Positions 34,336 to 43,523 are shown, counted from the stretch's first letter. The stretch: DNA of 64,000 nucleotides from Sphingomonas sp. IC-11 (GCF_021043365.1 NZ_JAJNDU010000001.1:954164-1018163); one strand, 5' to 3'. Notes: generated from the sequence alone by a model not told the origin. Numbers and translations are program-made.

Positions 34336-35295
34336 TCACGGGATCAGGACGATCTTTCCGACCATGTCGCTGCGCTGCATGGCTTCGAATGCCGAGCGCC
34401 AGTCCGCCAACGCATATTCCGCGTGAACCCGCGGCCGGACCTTGCCTTGCTCGGCGAGGCTCCAGATTGCGTCCTGATTTTCGCGTCCCTTGTCTGGAAA
34501 CTGACGTCCATACTCACCCGCTCGCACGCCGATCACGGAAAAGCCCTTGATTAGCGGCATGTTGGTGGAAACTGTTGCGATACGCCCGGAGGTAAAGCCG
34601 ACGACGCAAAGGCGTCCGCCAAACGCGATGGACCGCACCGATTCATCAAAGACATCGCCGCCGACGGGATCGTAGATCACGTCGGCACCACCGCCAGTAA
34701 GCTCTTTCACTCGCTCTCGAAATCCCGGCGCGGGTAGACCGGCCTCGACGCCATATTCCGCCATCAAAACTGCGAGCTTTTCGGGCGAGCGGGAGGTGGC
34801 GATAACCCGGGCGCCCAGAGATGTCGCAAGATCTACCGCCGCCAGACCGACGCCGCCGGTGGCGCCGTGGATCAGCACCGACTCGCCCGCTTCCACCTTT
34901 GCGAGTCTCACTAGTGCGACATATGCGGTGAGGTAGGCCGCGCCGACGCCAGCCGCCTGCCCGAATGACAGGTGCGCGGGCTTATGCCGGACGGCTGCCG
35001 CATCGACTGAAACGATCTCAGCGAAGCCGCCGAGCCGCGTGCCTGCCACGACGGCTTGGCCCGGCTCGAAGCCGTCGCCCGCGATCACTTCGCCGGCAAT
35101 TTCCATACCCGGTGAAAAGGGGAGTGGCGGCTTCAGCTGATATTCTCCCCGCGTCATCAGCAGGTCGGGGTAGTTGAGCGCCGAGGCCTTCACCCGGATC
35201 AGGACCTTGCCGGGCTCAGCCGTCGGCTCGGGCAAGTCGAGCAGGGCAGTTCCCGAAAGATCGGGCGACAGGGTGGAAACGACCAGGGCCTTCAC
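34336..35295 (-). CDS. NADPH:quinone oxidoreductase-like protein (zinc-free MDR family)
   Basis: The 319-residue medium-chain reductase has a GroES-like N-terminal half (VLIRVKASALNYPDLLMTRGEY) and a Rossmann half (VLIHGATGGVGLAAVDLATSLGA). It lacks the zinc cysteines, as quinone oxidoreductases do. Such enzymes reduce quinones or enoyl/enone substrates with NADPH. The start is a GTG overlapping the stop of the TetR gene (GTGA at 35292-35295), so regulator and enzyme form one operon. It may reduce an unsaturated intermediate of the adjacent thiolase/CoA-ligase pathway. Confidence 0.93.
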   Translation of the reverse strand: MKALVVSTLSPDLSGTALLDLPEPTAEPGKVLIRVKASALNYPDLLMTRGEYQLKPPLPFSPGMEIAGEVIAGDGFEPGQAVVAGTRLGGFAEIVSVDAAAVRHKPAHLSFGQAAGVGAAYLTAYVALVRLAKVEAGESVLIHGATGGVGLAAVDLATSLGARVIATSRSPEKLAVLMAEYGVEAGLPAPGFRERVKELTGGGADVIYDPVGGDVFDESVRSIAFGGRLCVVGFTSGRIATVSTNMPLIKGFSVIGVRAGEYGRQFPDKGRENQDAIWSLAEQGKVRPRVHAEYALADWRSAFEAMQRSDMVGKIVLIP

Positions 35296-35873
35296 GGGCG
35301 CGCGACCATGATGTCGAGCAGCGAATCGAACAAAGTGGCCATGTCGAGGTGCGGCGCATGAACCTTGCTCAGCCCCAGCGTGATCAGCCCATAGGCGCGC
35401 ACCTCCGCCTCACTGCGCGAGAAGCCGATCTCCATGAGGCTGCTGGCCAGGAAATTGAGCATGAGCTCATCGTGACGTTCGACAGCGCTGCGCGCCCGCG
35501 AGTCGCTTTCCGCCCAAGCGCGCATAGCCACTGCGATCCGGGACGATCCCCTGCGGCGCACCGTCTGCCCCAGGAGGCGGATACGCCCGATCGGATCGGG
35601 CGTGGCGCGCCCCAGCGCGGCGATCAGGTCGCTGACCTGATCCTCGGCGAAATAGGCCGCCAGCTTGCCCTGATAGTCATCGAAGTCGCGAAAGTGGTGA
35701 TAGAAGCTGCCGGTCGAGACCTTCAGTTCCTCCGCGAGTGGACGTAGCTTCAACGCGCGCAAGCCGCCACGCCTCAGGAGTGACTGGCCGGCTTCCAGCC
35801 AATCACGCGGGGTCAGGTCCGGGCTTCGAGGAGCTGTCGTTGATCCCGAAACTACTGGCTGCACGCTTGACAT
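35292..35873 (-). CDS. TetR/AcrR-family transcriptional regulator
   Basis: The 193-residue protein has an N-terminal helix-turn-helix, GLRALKLRPLAEELKVSTGSFYHHF read as GGLRALKLRPLAEEL plus KVSTGSFYHHF. A helical ligand-binding domain follows. The exact start is uncertain: ATGs end at 35885 and 35873 and a GTG ends at 35864. I use 35873 because the upstream ATG lies inside the probable operator. It is translated together with the quinone oxidoreductase-like gene and diverges from the thiolase gene, so it likely represses both directions. The inducer is probably a CoA thioester or the free acid, by analogy. Confidence 0.88.
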   Translation of the reverse strand: MSSVQPVVSGSTTAPRSPDLTPRDWLEAGQSLLRRGGLRALKLRPLAEELKVSTGSFYHHFRDFDDYQGKLAAYFAEDQVSDLIAALGRATPDPIGRIRLLGQTVRRRGSSRIAVAMRAWAESDSRARSAVERHDELMLNFLASSLMEIGFSRSEAEVRAYGLITLGLSKVHAPHLDMATLFDSLLDIMVARP

Positions 35874-35882
35874 CCCCTCTAC

Positions 35883-35898
35883 CATAACGAAGGTTATG
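35883..35898. promoter_or_regulatory. Probable TetR operator in the regulator/thiolase intergenic region
   Basis: CATAAC-GAAG-GTTATG is a dyad with perfect 6-bp arms and a 4-base centre. It lies 9 bases upstream of the chosen TetR start and 62 bases before the thiolase start. Short palindromes placed like this between divergent promoters are typical TetR-family operators. Binding has not been shown. Confidence 0.6.
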
Positions 35899-35959
35899 CC
35901 GGAAATCCGCGCCGGTAAAGGGCCGGTTGGGGTGGGATTCTTGGAGAGGTTCTGAAGCA

Positions 35960-37219
35960 ATGGCCGACGCTTACATCATCGACGCCGTTCGTACGCCGCG
36001 CGGAATCGGGAAGCAGGGCAAGGGCGCGCTGGCGCACATGCACCCGCAGCATCTCGCCGCCACCGTGCTGAAGGCGCTGAAGGAGCGCAACAACCTGAAC
36101 ACTGCCGAAGTGGACGACATCATCTGGTCGACGAGCTCGCAGCGCGGCAAGCAGGGCGGTGACATGGGCCGCATGGCGGCGCTTGATGCCGGCTATGACG
36201 TCAAGGCATCCGGCACCACGCTGGATCGCTTCTGCGGTGGCGGCATCACGGCGGTGAATTTTGCCGCGGCGCAGATCATGAGCGGCATGGAAGATTGCGT
36301 CATCGCCGGCGGCACCGAGATGATGAGCCTCACTGCCGCAATGGGCCAGGAAGACATGGAAAGCGGCAAGCCGCCGCTGGGCATGGGCTCGGGCAACGAG
36401 CGGCTGAACCTCAGCCACCCGCAGTCGCACCAGGGCGTGTGCGGCGACGCGATCGCCAGCATGGAGGGCTTCACCCGCGAGCAGCTCGATGCGGCCGGTC
36501 TCGAAAGCCAGCAGAAGGCCGCCAAGGCGATCGCCGAAGGCCGCTTCAACAAGTCGATCGTGCCGGTGCTCGATGATGACGGCAATGTCGTTCTCGACCA
36601 TGACGAATTCCCGCGTCCGCAGACCACCGCGGAAGGGCTCGCGAGCCTGAAGCCGTCGTTCGCTGCGCTGGCGGACATGCCGTACAACAAGTCCGGCGAC
36701 ACGTTCCGCAAGCAGATCAATCGCAAGTACCCGGATCTTGAGATCCAGCATTTCCACCATGCCGGCAATTCGTCCGGCGTGGTGGATGGCGCGGCGGCGG
36801 TGCTGCTGGCGTCCAAGGAATATGCCGACAAAATGGGCTGGAAGCCGCGTGCGCGCATCGTGGCCATGGCGAACATCGGCGATGATCCCACGCTCATGCT
36901 GAACGCGCCGGTGCCGGCCGCGAAGAAAGTGCTGGAGAAGGCGGGCCTCAAGAAGGAAGACATCGACCTCTGGGAGATCAACGAGGCGTTCGCCGTCGTC
37001 TCCGAGAAGTTCATCCGTGACCTTGAACTGCCGCGTGACAAGGTGAACGTGAATGGCGGTTCCATCGCGCTCGGCCACCCGATCGGCGCGACCGGATCGA
37101 TCCTGATCGGCACCATCGTGGACGAGCTGGAGCGTCAGGAAAAGCGCTACGGCCTCGTTACCATGTGCGCCGCAGGCGGCATGGCGCCGGCGATCATCGT
37201 CGAGCGCTTGGCCGCCTGA
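35960..37219 (+). CDS. Acetyl-CoA C-acetyltransferase family thiolase
   Basis: The 419-residue thiolase cleaves 3-ketoacyl-CoA or forms acetoacetyl-CoA. The nucleophile is Cys92 (LDRFCGGGITAVNFA), the base His is in GHPIGATGSILIG, and the second Cys is in TMCAAGGMAPA. EINEAFAVV carries the Asn/His-loop family residues. Many sphingomonads place such a gene beside acyl-CoA ligases in degradative clusters. GGAGAGG lies 10 bases before the ATG. It diverges from the TetR gene across the palindrome and is followed 55 bases later by an acyl-CoA synthetase gene on the same strand. Confidence 0.94.
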   Translation: MADAYIIDAVRTPRGIGKQGKGALAHMHPQHLAATVLKALKERNNLNTAEVDDIIWSTSSQRGKQGGDMGRMAALDAGYDVKASGTTLDRFCGGGITAVNFAAAQIMSGMEDCVIAGGTEMMSLTAAMGQEDMESGKPPLGMGSGNERLNLSHPQSHQGVCGDAIASMEGFTREQLDAAGLESQQKAAKAIAEGRFNKSIVPVLDDDGNVVLDHDEFPRPQTTAEGLASLKPSFAALADMPYNKSGDTFRKQINRKYPDLEIQHFHHAGNSSGVVDGAAAVLLASKEYADKMGWKPRARIVAMANIGDDPTLMLNAPVPAAKKVLEKAGLKKEDIDLWEINEAFAVVSEKFIRDLELPRDKVNVNGGSIALGHPIGATGSILIGTIVDELERQEKRYGLVTMCAAGGMAPAIIVERLAA

Positions 37220-37274
37220 TCGAAGCTGAAGCAAGACCGCGAGCGGGCCGAGAGCGCCCGCCGCGGCGGAGAGA

Positions 37275-38873
37275 ATGATGACGCACCCGTACAAGCATGC
37301 CGCCGCCACGCCCGACAAAGCCGCCTATATCATGGCGGGGAGTGGCGAGACGGTCACTTTCGCCCAGCTCGATGCGCGCGCGAACCAGGGTGCGCATCTT
37401 ATTCGTTCGCTCGGCCTGAAGCGTGGCGACGCAATGGCGATGATGATGGACAATTCGCCCCGCTATTTCGAGGTCGCCTGGGCGGCCGAACGCGCCGGCG
37501 TCTATCTCACCTGCATCTCGTCCAAGCTGATGGCGGGCGAGGCGGAATATATCATCCGCGACGGCGACTGCCGCGTGTTCATCGCGTCCAAGGGATGCGC
37601 TGCCTGTGCGGAGGCGGTGCTGCCGCTGATCGACGATCTCGACCGCTACATGGTCGATGGCACGATCGAGGGATATCAGAGCTGGGAAGAGGCCTGCGCC
37701 GCGCAGCCGACCACGCCGATTGCCGATCCGTCGCCGGGCCAGATCATGCTCTACTCCTCCGGCACGACGGGCAAGCCCAAGGGCGTTCGCTTCGCATTGC
37801 CGGAGGAGCCGTATGGCGAGAATGTTTCGCCGCTGATGATGATCGGGCAGGGGCTGTACGGCTTCAACCCTGACATGATCTATTTGTCGCCCGCGCCACT
37901 CTATCACGCCGCCCCGCTTCGTTGGTCCATGGCGGTGCAGCAGCTGGGCGGTACCGTGGTTGTCATGGAGCGCTACGATCCTGAAAAGGCGCTGGAGGCG
38001 ATCCAGCGCTACAAGGTCACTCATGCGCAATGGGTGCCGACGCATTTCATCCGGATGCTGAAACTTCCCGAGGATGTACGCAGGAAATATGACGTATCGT
38101 CGCTGAAGGCCGTCTGGCACGCCGCTGCGCCGTGTCCGATCCCCGTCAAAGAGGCGATGATCGAATGGTGGGGCCCGATCATCGGCGAATATTACGCCGG
38201 GACCGAAGGTAATGGCTTCCACAACATCCTCTCGCCCGAATGGTTGACGCACAAAGGGTCGGTCGGCCGCAATCTGACGACGATCACCCATATCTGCGAC
38301 GAGGACGGGAAGGAGGTGCCACCGCGGACCGAGGGCACGATCTATTTTGAAGCCCCGGTGACCGAGCTCAATCCCACCGGGGCTGCGCCGTTCAGCTACC
38401 ACAACGACCCTGAGAAGACGAAGGACAGCACCAACGCCAAGGGCTGGACGACGCTCGGTGATGTGGGCTGGATGGACGAGGAGGGGTATCTCTACCTGAC
38501 CGATCGCAAGAGCTTCATGATCATTTCGGGCGGGGTGAACATCTACCCGGCCGAGATCGAGAATTTGTTGATCACGCATCCCAAGGTTGCCGATGTCGCC
38601 GTGATTGGCGCACCGCACGAGGAAATGGGCGAGGAAGTTGTCGCCGTGGTCCAGCCGAAGGATCCACTGGAGGATCGCGAGGCACTGGCGGCCGAACTGT
38701 CCCAATATGCCCGCGCTAATCTCAGCCACGTGAAATCGCCACGTCGCTGGGATTTCCGCGAAGAACTGCCGCGGCATGACACGGGGAAGCTCTACAAGCG
38801 GCTGCTGCGTGACGAATATTGGGGCAAGGCGAAGCCGGCTGAGACGGCTCCGCCCGCGGAGCAAGCCGCATGA
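37275..38873 (+). CDS. Acyl-CoA synthetase (AMP-forming)
   Basis: The 532-residue ANL-superfamily ligase activates a carboxylic acid to its CoA ester through an acyl-adenylate. The P-loop is LYSSGTTGKPKGVRF. YYAGTEGNGF is the adenine-binding A5 motif, and GDVGWMDEEGYLYLTDR is A7. The catalytic Lys is in HDTGKLYKRLLRD near the C-terminus. GGAGAGA lies before the start; a second ATG at 37278 is equally possible. Its stop overlaps the start of a second acyl-CoA synthetase (ATGA), so the two are coupled. Confidence 0.93.
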   Translation: MMTHPYKHAAATPDKAAYIMAGSGETVTFAQLDARANQGAHLIRSLGLKRGDAMAMMMDNSPRYFEVAWAAERAGVYLTCISSKLMAGEAEYIIRDGDCRVFIASKGCAACAEAVLPLIDDLDRYMVDGTIEGYQSWEEACAAQPTTPIADPSPGQIMLYSSGTTGKPKGVRFALPEEPYGENVSPLMMIGQGLYGFNPDMIYLSPAPLYHAAPLRWSMAVQQLGGTVVVMERYDPEKALEAIQRYKVTHAQWVPTHFIRMLKLPEDVRRKYDVSSLKAVWHAAAPCPIPVKEAMIEWWGPIIGEYYAGTEGNGFHNILSPEWLTHKGSVGRNLTTITHICDEDGKEVPPRTEGTIYFEAPVTELNPTGAAPFSYHNDPEKTKDSTNAKGWTTLGDVGWMDEEGYLYLTDRKSFMIISGGVNIYPAEIENLLITHPKVADVAVIGAPHEEMGEEVVAVVQPKDPLEDREALAAELSQYARANLSHVKSPRRWDFREELPRHDTGKLYKRLLRDEYWGKAKPAETAPPAEQAA

Positions 38874-40462
38874 GCTTCAACTTCGGCGACTTGATCGAAG
38901 CGGTGGAGGCCGCGATCCCGGGTGACCGGCCGGCCCTCGCCCATGGCGATCAGGTGGTGGACTGGGCCGCGCTGCGGGTTCGTTCGAACAATCTCGCACG
39001 TGCATTGGTGGAGCGGGGGCTCAAGCCCGGCGACCGCTTCGCTTTTTACGCCTATAATTCCGCGGATTATCTCGTTGCGCTGATGGCGTGCTGGAAGGCA
39101 CGCGGCACCCACGTCAACGTCAACTACCGTTATGTCGCGGACGAGCTTGCCTATATCCTTGCTGATAGTGACGCGACGGTCCTGGTCTATGATGCGCGGC
39201 TTCGGGAATGCGTCGAGGAAGTCGTCGATCGCTCCCCGTTGGTGCGCAGCTATGTCGAGATCGGCGGCAACGGCGCGGCGCCGGCGTTTGCCGAATCCTT
39301 CGAGGATCTGGTCCAGGGTGACGGCGCATCGCTCGGCATCCCGCGCGATCCGCAGGACCGATTTTTTATTTATACCGGCGGCACCACGGGCATGCCGAAA
39401 GGTGTGGTGTGGAGCCATGCCGATCTGAACGCGATCGGCCATGCCGCAGCGGAGGCTGCCGGATTGCCGGTGCCCACGACCGTCGAAGAGGCGGCGGCTT
39501 TTGCCGCTGCCAATCCGGATTATCCGCGCACCGTTTGCGGCCCACCGCTGATGCACGGCACGGGCCTCCTGACGTCCTACGGCTCGCTGCTCGCGGGCGG
39601 GTTCGTTGCGACTTTACCCAGCCGGAGCTTCCACCCGGAGGAAGCGCTGGACGCGATTGATCGGTGGCAGGCCAACCGGCTGGTCGTTGTCGGCGATGCC
39701 TTCGCGCGTCCAATCCTTGAGGCACTCGACGCAGAGCCGGATCGGTGGGACGTATCCTCGATGCGTCTCATCAATTCGTCGGGCGTCATGTGGACGCAGG
39801 GCGTGAAGGAAGGCCTGGTTCGGCATATGCCGGAGGCTACCTGCCAGGACAATTTCAGTTCGTCCGAGGCGATCGGTATGGGCGTATCGCTGACCACCAA
39901 GGATGGAACAGTCGAAACGGCCAAGTTCGTCGTCGGTCCGCGTTGCCGTGTTCTGGACGATGATGACAAGGATGTGGTTCCCGGCTCGGGCGTCACCGGC
40001 AAGGTGGTGCTTGGTCCCCCCAATCCGGTCGAATATCATAAGGATCCGGTGAAAAGCGAGCGCACCTTCCGGTTGATTGACGGCGTGCGCTATACGGTGT
40101 CCGGCGATTTCGCGCAGGTTGCTGAGGACGGCTCTGTCATCCTGCTCGGGCGCGGCTCAGCCTGTATCAATTCCGCGGGCGAGAAAATCTTCCCGGAAGA
40201 GGTGGAGGAAGCACTCAAGCTGTGTCCCAAGGTGGATGACGCTTTGGTATTCGGCATGCCTGACCCGAAATGGGGCCAGGCAGTCGCCGCCGTTGTTCAG
40301 TCCGCACAAGGCTTTGACGAGGGCGCCGCTCGCGATGTCCTGCGAACCAAGCTGGCCGGGTACAAACTTCCCAAGCTCATTGTGGCAACAGGCGAGTCGC
40401 TCCGTGCGCCTAATGGCAAGGCGGACTATGCCAAGGCAAAGGGGCTCGCAGGGGTCGCCTGA
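38870..40462 (+). CDS. Second acyl-CoA synthetase (AMP-forming), steroid side-chain-ligase-like
   Basis: The 530-residue ligase has the ANL motifs FIYTGGTTGMPKGVVWSH, SSSEAIGMG, SGDFAQVAEDGSVILLGR and, at the C-terminus, APNGKADYAKA with the catalytic Lys. The N-terminal THVNVNYRYVADELAYILADSDATVLVYD strongly recalls ligases acting on steroid or other bulky side-chain acids (cited in parts: HVNVNYRYVADEL, ADSDATVLVYD). It starts on the stop of the preceding ligase. Two different ligases in one transcript suggest two acid intermediates, or alternative substrates, in one pathway. Confidence 0.92.
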   Translation: MSFNFGDLIEAVEAAIPGDRPALAHGDQVVDWAALRVRSNNLARALVERGLKPGDRFAFYAYNSADYLVALMACWKARGTHVNVNYRYVADELAYILADSDATVLVYDARLRECVEEVVDRSPLVRSYVEIGGNGAAPAFAESFEDLVQGDGASLGIPRDPQDRFFIYTGGTTGMPKGVVWSHADLNAIGHAAAEAAGLPVPTTVEEAAAFAAANPDYPRTVCGPPLMHGTGLLTSYGSLLAGGFVATLPSRSFHPEEALDAIDRWQANRLVVVGDAFARPILEALDAEPDRWDVSSMRLINSSGVMWTQGVKEGLVRHMPEATCQDNFSSSEAIGMGVSLTTKDGTVETAKFVVGPRCRVLDDDDKDVVPGSGVTGKVVLGPPNPVEYHKDPVKSERTFRLIDGVRYTVSGDFAQVAEDGSVILLGRGSACINSAGEKIFPEEVEEALKLCPKVDDALVFGMPDPKWGQAVAAVVQSAQGFDEGAARDVLRTKLAGYKLPKLIVATGESLRAPNGKADYAKAKGLAGVA

Positions 40463-40642
40463 CGCCTGCTCCCCATAGCAAGACGGGGTTGGTGATCTTC
40501 CCGACTGGGAAACGGTACGTCCGACGTTCGCCTTTCCTTTCGCAATGCTGACGGTTGCATTCAGCCAGTATTCTCGACGGTTGGTGCAAAAGGGCTTCAT
40601 CATCGGGGCCGGCTCGTGCGCCGGCGGTGGAGTTTGCAGCAG

Positions 40643-41563
40643 ATGGGCAGGAAATTGGTGGCAGCGTTGATGGCGGCGGCGGCGCTGGTGCCCGGTGTCA
40701 GCCTTGCGCAGGAGCGCGGCGGTGGTCGCCAGTGGGGCGGCGCCGAGCAGCGACATCGCCAGCCGGGCGGCGGGTGGCAGCGATCCGCTCCGCAGGGCCG
40801 CGCGCCTGAACGACAGGTACAAGGCGGCGCGGAACGGAACTGGCAGCGTACAGCGCCGCAGGACCGGGGCGGCTGGGCACAGCAGCGCGCGGTTCCGGGT
40901 ACGGAAGCGGGCCGAGAGTTTCGGCAGGAGCGCCGCGAGCAACGTCGCGATTTTGCGGCCGAGCGTCAGCGTGATCGCCAAGCGTTGACCTCCGGCGCGG
41001 TGACGCGGGAAACCTTCCGCGCGGATCGGGCGCGGGATGGCGAAGCATTTCGTCGTGATCGGGCGCGGGATGGCGAAGCATTTCGTCGTGATCGTGCGCA
41101 GGATCGTCGCGATTTCACGCGGGAGCGCCGGAACGATGCGCAGGGGAACTGGGCCCGCAGTGGCGCGGATTGGAACGACCACGCACGTTGGGACAGCCGG
41201 GGCGGCGACTGGGGCGATCAGCGGCGCTGGTATGGGCGCAACGATCGGGGCGGCTGGAATCGCGACTGGCGGCGCGACTCGCGCTATGATTGGGGGCGGT
41301 GGCGAGCGTCGAACCGCAATGCCTTCCGCTTGCCGCGCTATTATGCGCCTTATGGCTGGAACCAGGGCTATCGGCGGTTTTCGGTAGGCGCCGTCCTGTC
41401 ATCATTGCTGTTCGCGCAGAGCTATTGGATCAACGATCCATGGTCCTATCGCTTGCCGGAGACCGACGGAGACCTCCGCTGGGTGCGCTACTACAATGAT
41501 GCGCTGCTGGTGGACGTTTACTCCGGCGAAGTCGTGGACGTGATCAACGACATTTTCTGGTGA
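40643..41563 (+). CDS. RcnB-like periplasmic protein with Arg/Asp-rich repeat region
   Basis: The 306-residue product has a signal peptide (KLVAALMAAAALVPGVSLAQ). A long hydrophilic Arg/Gln/Gly/Trp-rich region follows, then a C-terminal RcnB-like domain with WINDPWSYRLPETDGDLRWVRYYNDALLVD, cited in parts as WSYRLPE and RWVRYYNDALLVD. RcnB proteins are linked to nickel/cobalt homeostasis, but sphingomonad paralogues are unstudied. The middle contains DRARDGEAFRR twice in tandem, encoded by a perfect 33-base repeat at 41024-41089. The start at ATG 40643 was chosen for the signal peptide. Confidence 0.82.
   Translation: MGRKLVAALMAAAALVPGVSLAQERGGGRQWGGAEQRHRQPGGGWQRSAPQGRAPERQVQGGAERNWQRTAPQDRGGWAQQRAVPGTEAGREFRQERREQRRDFAAERQRDRQALTSGAVTRETFRADRARDGEAFRRDRARDGEAFRRDRAQDRRDFTRERRNDAQGNWARSGADWNDHARWDSRGGDWGDQRRWYGRNDRGGWNRDWRRDSRYDWGRWRASNRNAFRLPRYYAPYGWNQGYRRFSVGAVLSSLLFAQSYWINDPWSYRLPETDGDLRWVRYYNDALLVDVYSGEVVDVINDIFW
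41024..41089 (+). repeat. Two perfect 33-base tandem repeats inside the RcnB-like gene
   Basis: The units at 41024-41056 and 41057-41089 are identical, and each encodes DRARDGEAFRR. A degenerate third copy (DRAQDRRDFTR) follows. Perfect identity at the DNA level implies a recent duplication or ongoing slippage, and copy number may vary between strains. Confidence 0.95.
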
Positions 41564-41716
41564 TCGGTGCGGCCGAAGGAGGCATGCTCAGCACGCCTGA
41601 GGCCGGGTGGTTGTCCGCTCAGCCAAGGTTGATGGCGTGGCATCGACAATGCCCGCTGATGGCACGGTAAAGCCGGACTGCAGATGCGCGAAAGGCCGTG
41701 AGGCCTATATGGAAAC
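41564..41716. other. Unassigned stretch before a terminator
   Basis: This 153-base stretch between the RcnB-like gene and the hairpin at 41717-41749 has no open frame of note. It includes a short inverted repeat AGGCC-GTG-AGGCCT near 41693. It is either the 3' untranslated part of the RcnB-like transcript or a small RNA. Confidence 0.35.
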
Positions 41717-41749
41717 GGGTGGCTGACCCTGTGTCAGCCACCCTTTCTG
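41717..41749 (+). terminator. Strong rho-independent terminator
   Basis: An 11-bp perfect stem (GGGTGGCTGAC with GTCAGCCACCC) and a 5-base loop are followed by TTTCTGT on the plus strand. It lies 153 bases after the RcnB-like stop codon and 25 bases before the end of the convergent SDR gene. Confidence 0.85.
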
Positions 41750-41773
41750 TATCTCGCGAAGCAACGACCGCTG

Positions 41774-42562
41774 TCAGGCCTCCAGGCTAGTTCCAAGCGA
41801 CGCATTCACCAGCCCGCCGTCAACGACGAGCGTATCGCCTACCACGTAATCGCTCGCCCGGCTCGCGAGGAAGATCGCGGCACCCGCCATGTCCTCGAAA
41901 TTGCCGATCCGCCGCATCGGGATCCCCTTCGCCACCTGATCACCATGGTCGCGCGCGGCGCGGTTCATCTCGCTGGCAAAAGCCCCCGGGGCGAGGCTGG
42001 TTACGATGATCCCGTCCTTGATCAACCGAGCGGCCATGCGCTTCGTCAGATAGATCAGGGCAGCCTTCGATGCGTGATAGCTGTAGGTATCCCACGGGTT
42101 CAGCCGCATGCCATCGATGGAGGTGATGTTGATCACCTTGGACGGTGCCTCGTGGCTGGCATTCGTCTTCAACAAACCGTGCAGGGCCTGGGTGAGGAAG
42201 AAGGGTGATTTGACGTTGAGGTCCATAACCTTGTCCCACCCGCTTTCGGGGAACTCTTCGAACGGCACGCCCCACGCCGCGCCGGCATTGTTGACGAGGA
42301 TGTCGAGCCGTTTCTCCCGCTCTGCGAGGGCAGCGGCAAGTGCGCGGCAGCCCTCCACGGTTGAGACGTCCTGCGGCAACGGAATGCACTTGGGGCCAAG
42401 CTCCGCAGCGGCTTCATCGCAGGCGGTGGCCTTGCGCGACGAAATGTAAACCGTTGCGCCCTGCTCGATATAGGCCTTCGCGATCATCTTGCCGATGCCG
42501 CGGCTGCCGCCGGTGACCAGTGCGACGCGCCCCTCAAGGCTGAAAAGATTGTTCAGGCTCAT
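41774..42562 (-). CDS. Short-chain dehydrogenase/reductase
   Basis: The 262-residue classical SDR has the cofactor motif TGGSRGIGKM near 17-26, NNAGAAWG near 90, the catalytic Ser in INITSIDGM, and YSYHASKA with the Tyr/Lys pair. An Arg/Lys-rich segment after the second strand (SSRKATA) favours NADPH. Such enzymes reduce or oxidise hydroxyl/keto groups. It diverges from the next SDR gene with 142 bases between and converges on the terminator at 41717-41749. A role in the neighbouring acyl-CoA pathway is likely, with the substrate unknown. Confidence 0.92.
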   Translation of the reverse strand: MSLNNLFSLEGRVALVTGGSRGIGKMIAKAYIEQGATVYISSRKATACDEAAAELGPKCIPLPQDVSTVEGCRALAAALAEREKRLDILVNNAGAAWGVPFEEFPESGWDKVMDLNVKSPFFLTQALHGLLKTNASHEAPSKVINITSIDGMRLNPWDTYSYHASKAALIYLTKRMAARLIKDGIIVTSLAPGAFASEMNRAARDHGDQVAKGIPMRRIGNFEDMAGAAIFLASRASDYVVGDTLVVDGGLVNASLGTSLEA

Positions 42563-42704
42563 CCATATCCCTCCGTGTTGGCGGCTGGGCTAGCGGTGTC
42601 GGCGGCGGTGAACAAGCGGCCTACCGCTTTTTCGAACAGGTTATGATTGACGGCCGGCCTTGCCATACTATGCTGCCGAAAAACAGAAATGACAGGACGA
42701 GAGG

Positions 42705-43523
42705 ATGCGCTTTTCGGGCAAGCGTGCCGTCGTAACAGGCGGCGCTTCGGGCATCGGTCGTGCAACGGCGCTTCGGCTGGCTGAGGAGGGCGCCGAGGTC
42801 TGGATCGGCGACATCGATGAGGTCGGAGGACAGGAACTTGCCACCACCTCCAACGGCAAGATCCACTTCCAGCGCTGCGATGTAACGGAAGCGGAGGAGA
42901 TCCGGTCGCTGATCGAGGCGACGGACGGCCTGGACGTTCTGTTCAACAACGCCGGTGCTGGGGGCGCGCCCGAAAAGATCGACGAAATTGCACCTGAGGA
43001 CTGGGATCGGACGCAGTCGCTGTTGCTTCGCTCGGTGGCACTCGGGATGCGTTACGCCGCGCCGCTGATGGCGGAGCGCGGCGGCGGCGCGATCGTCAAC
43101 ACGTCTTCCGTATCCGCGCTAGGAACGGGCTACGCCCCTACCGCTTATTCCACCGCAAAGGCCGGCGTGCTTCACCTGTCGAAGATGGCCGCGGCCGATC
43201 TTGCCAAGCACAATATCCGCGTGAATGCCGTCATTCCCGGCTTCATCACGACGAACATATTCACCCGTCATCTGGATGTGCCGGCCGACAAGCTGGAGCG
43301 CGCAAACCAGGTGATCGCGCAGGTCGCCGCCGGCGCCCAGCCGGTAAAGCGGGCCGGGCGGCCTGAGGACATTGCGTCCGCCGTATCATTCCTGCTCAGC
43401 GAGGACGCTGCGTTCATTACTGGCACGCATCTGGTGGTGGACGGTGGGATTACTATCGGCACCCGCCAGAGCTGGGACCCGGATCAGCCAGGGTTGTTTG
43501 CCGCGTTGGAGGCTTTTCAATGA
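42705..43523 (+). CDS. Short-chain dehydrogenase/reductase
   Basis: The 272-residue classical SDR has TGGASGIGRAT near 10, WIGDIDEVG with an acidic residue that favours NAD, NNAGAGG, the catalytic Ser in VNTSSVSALG, and YSTAKAGV. The C-terminus is extended by about 15 residues after VVDGGITIG. GACGAGAGG lies before the ATG. Its stop overlaps the start of the MFS gene (ATGA), so transporter and dehydrogenase form a translationally coupled operon. This suggests that the imported compound is first oxidised by this enzyme. Confidence 0.92.
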   Translation: MRFSGKRAVVTGGASGIGRATALRLAEEGAEVWIGDIDEVGGQELATTSNGKIHFQRCDVTEAEEIRSLIEATDGLDVLFNNAGAGGAPEKIDEIAPEDWDRTQSLLLRSVALGMRYAAPLMAERGGGAIVNTSSVSALGTGYAPTAYSTAKAGVLHLSKMAAADLAKHNIRVNAVIPGFITTNIFTRHLDVPADKLERANQVIAQVAAGAQPVKRAGRPEDIASAVSFLLSEDAAFITGTHLVVDGGITIGTRQSWDPDQPGLFAALEAFQ

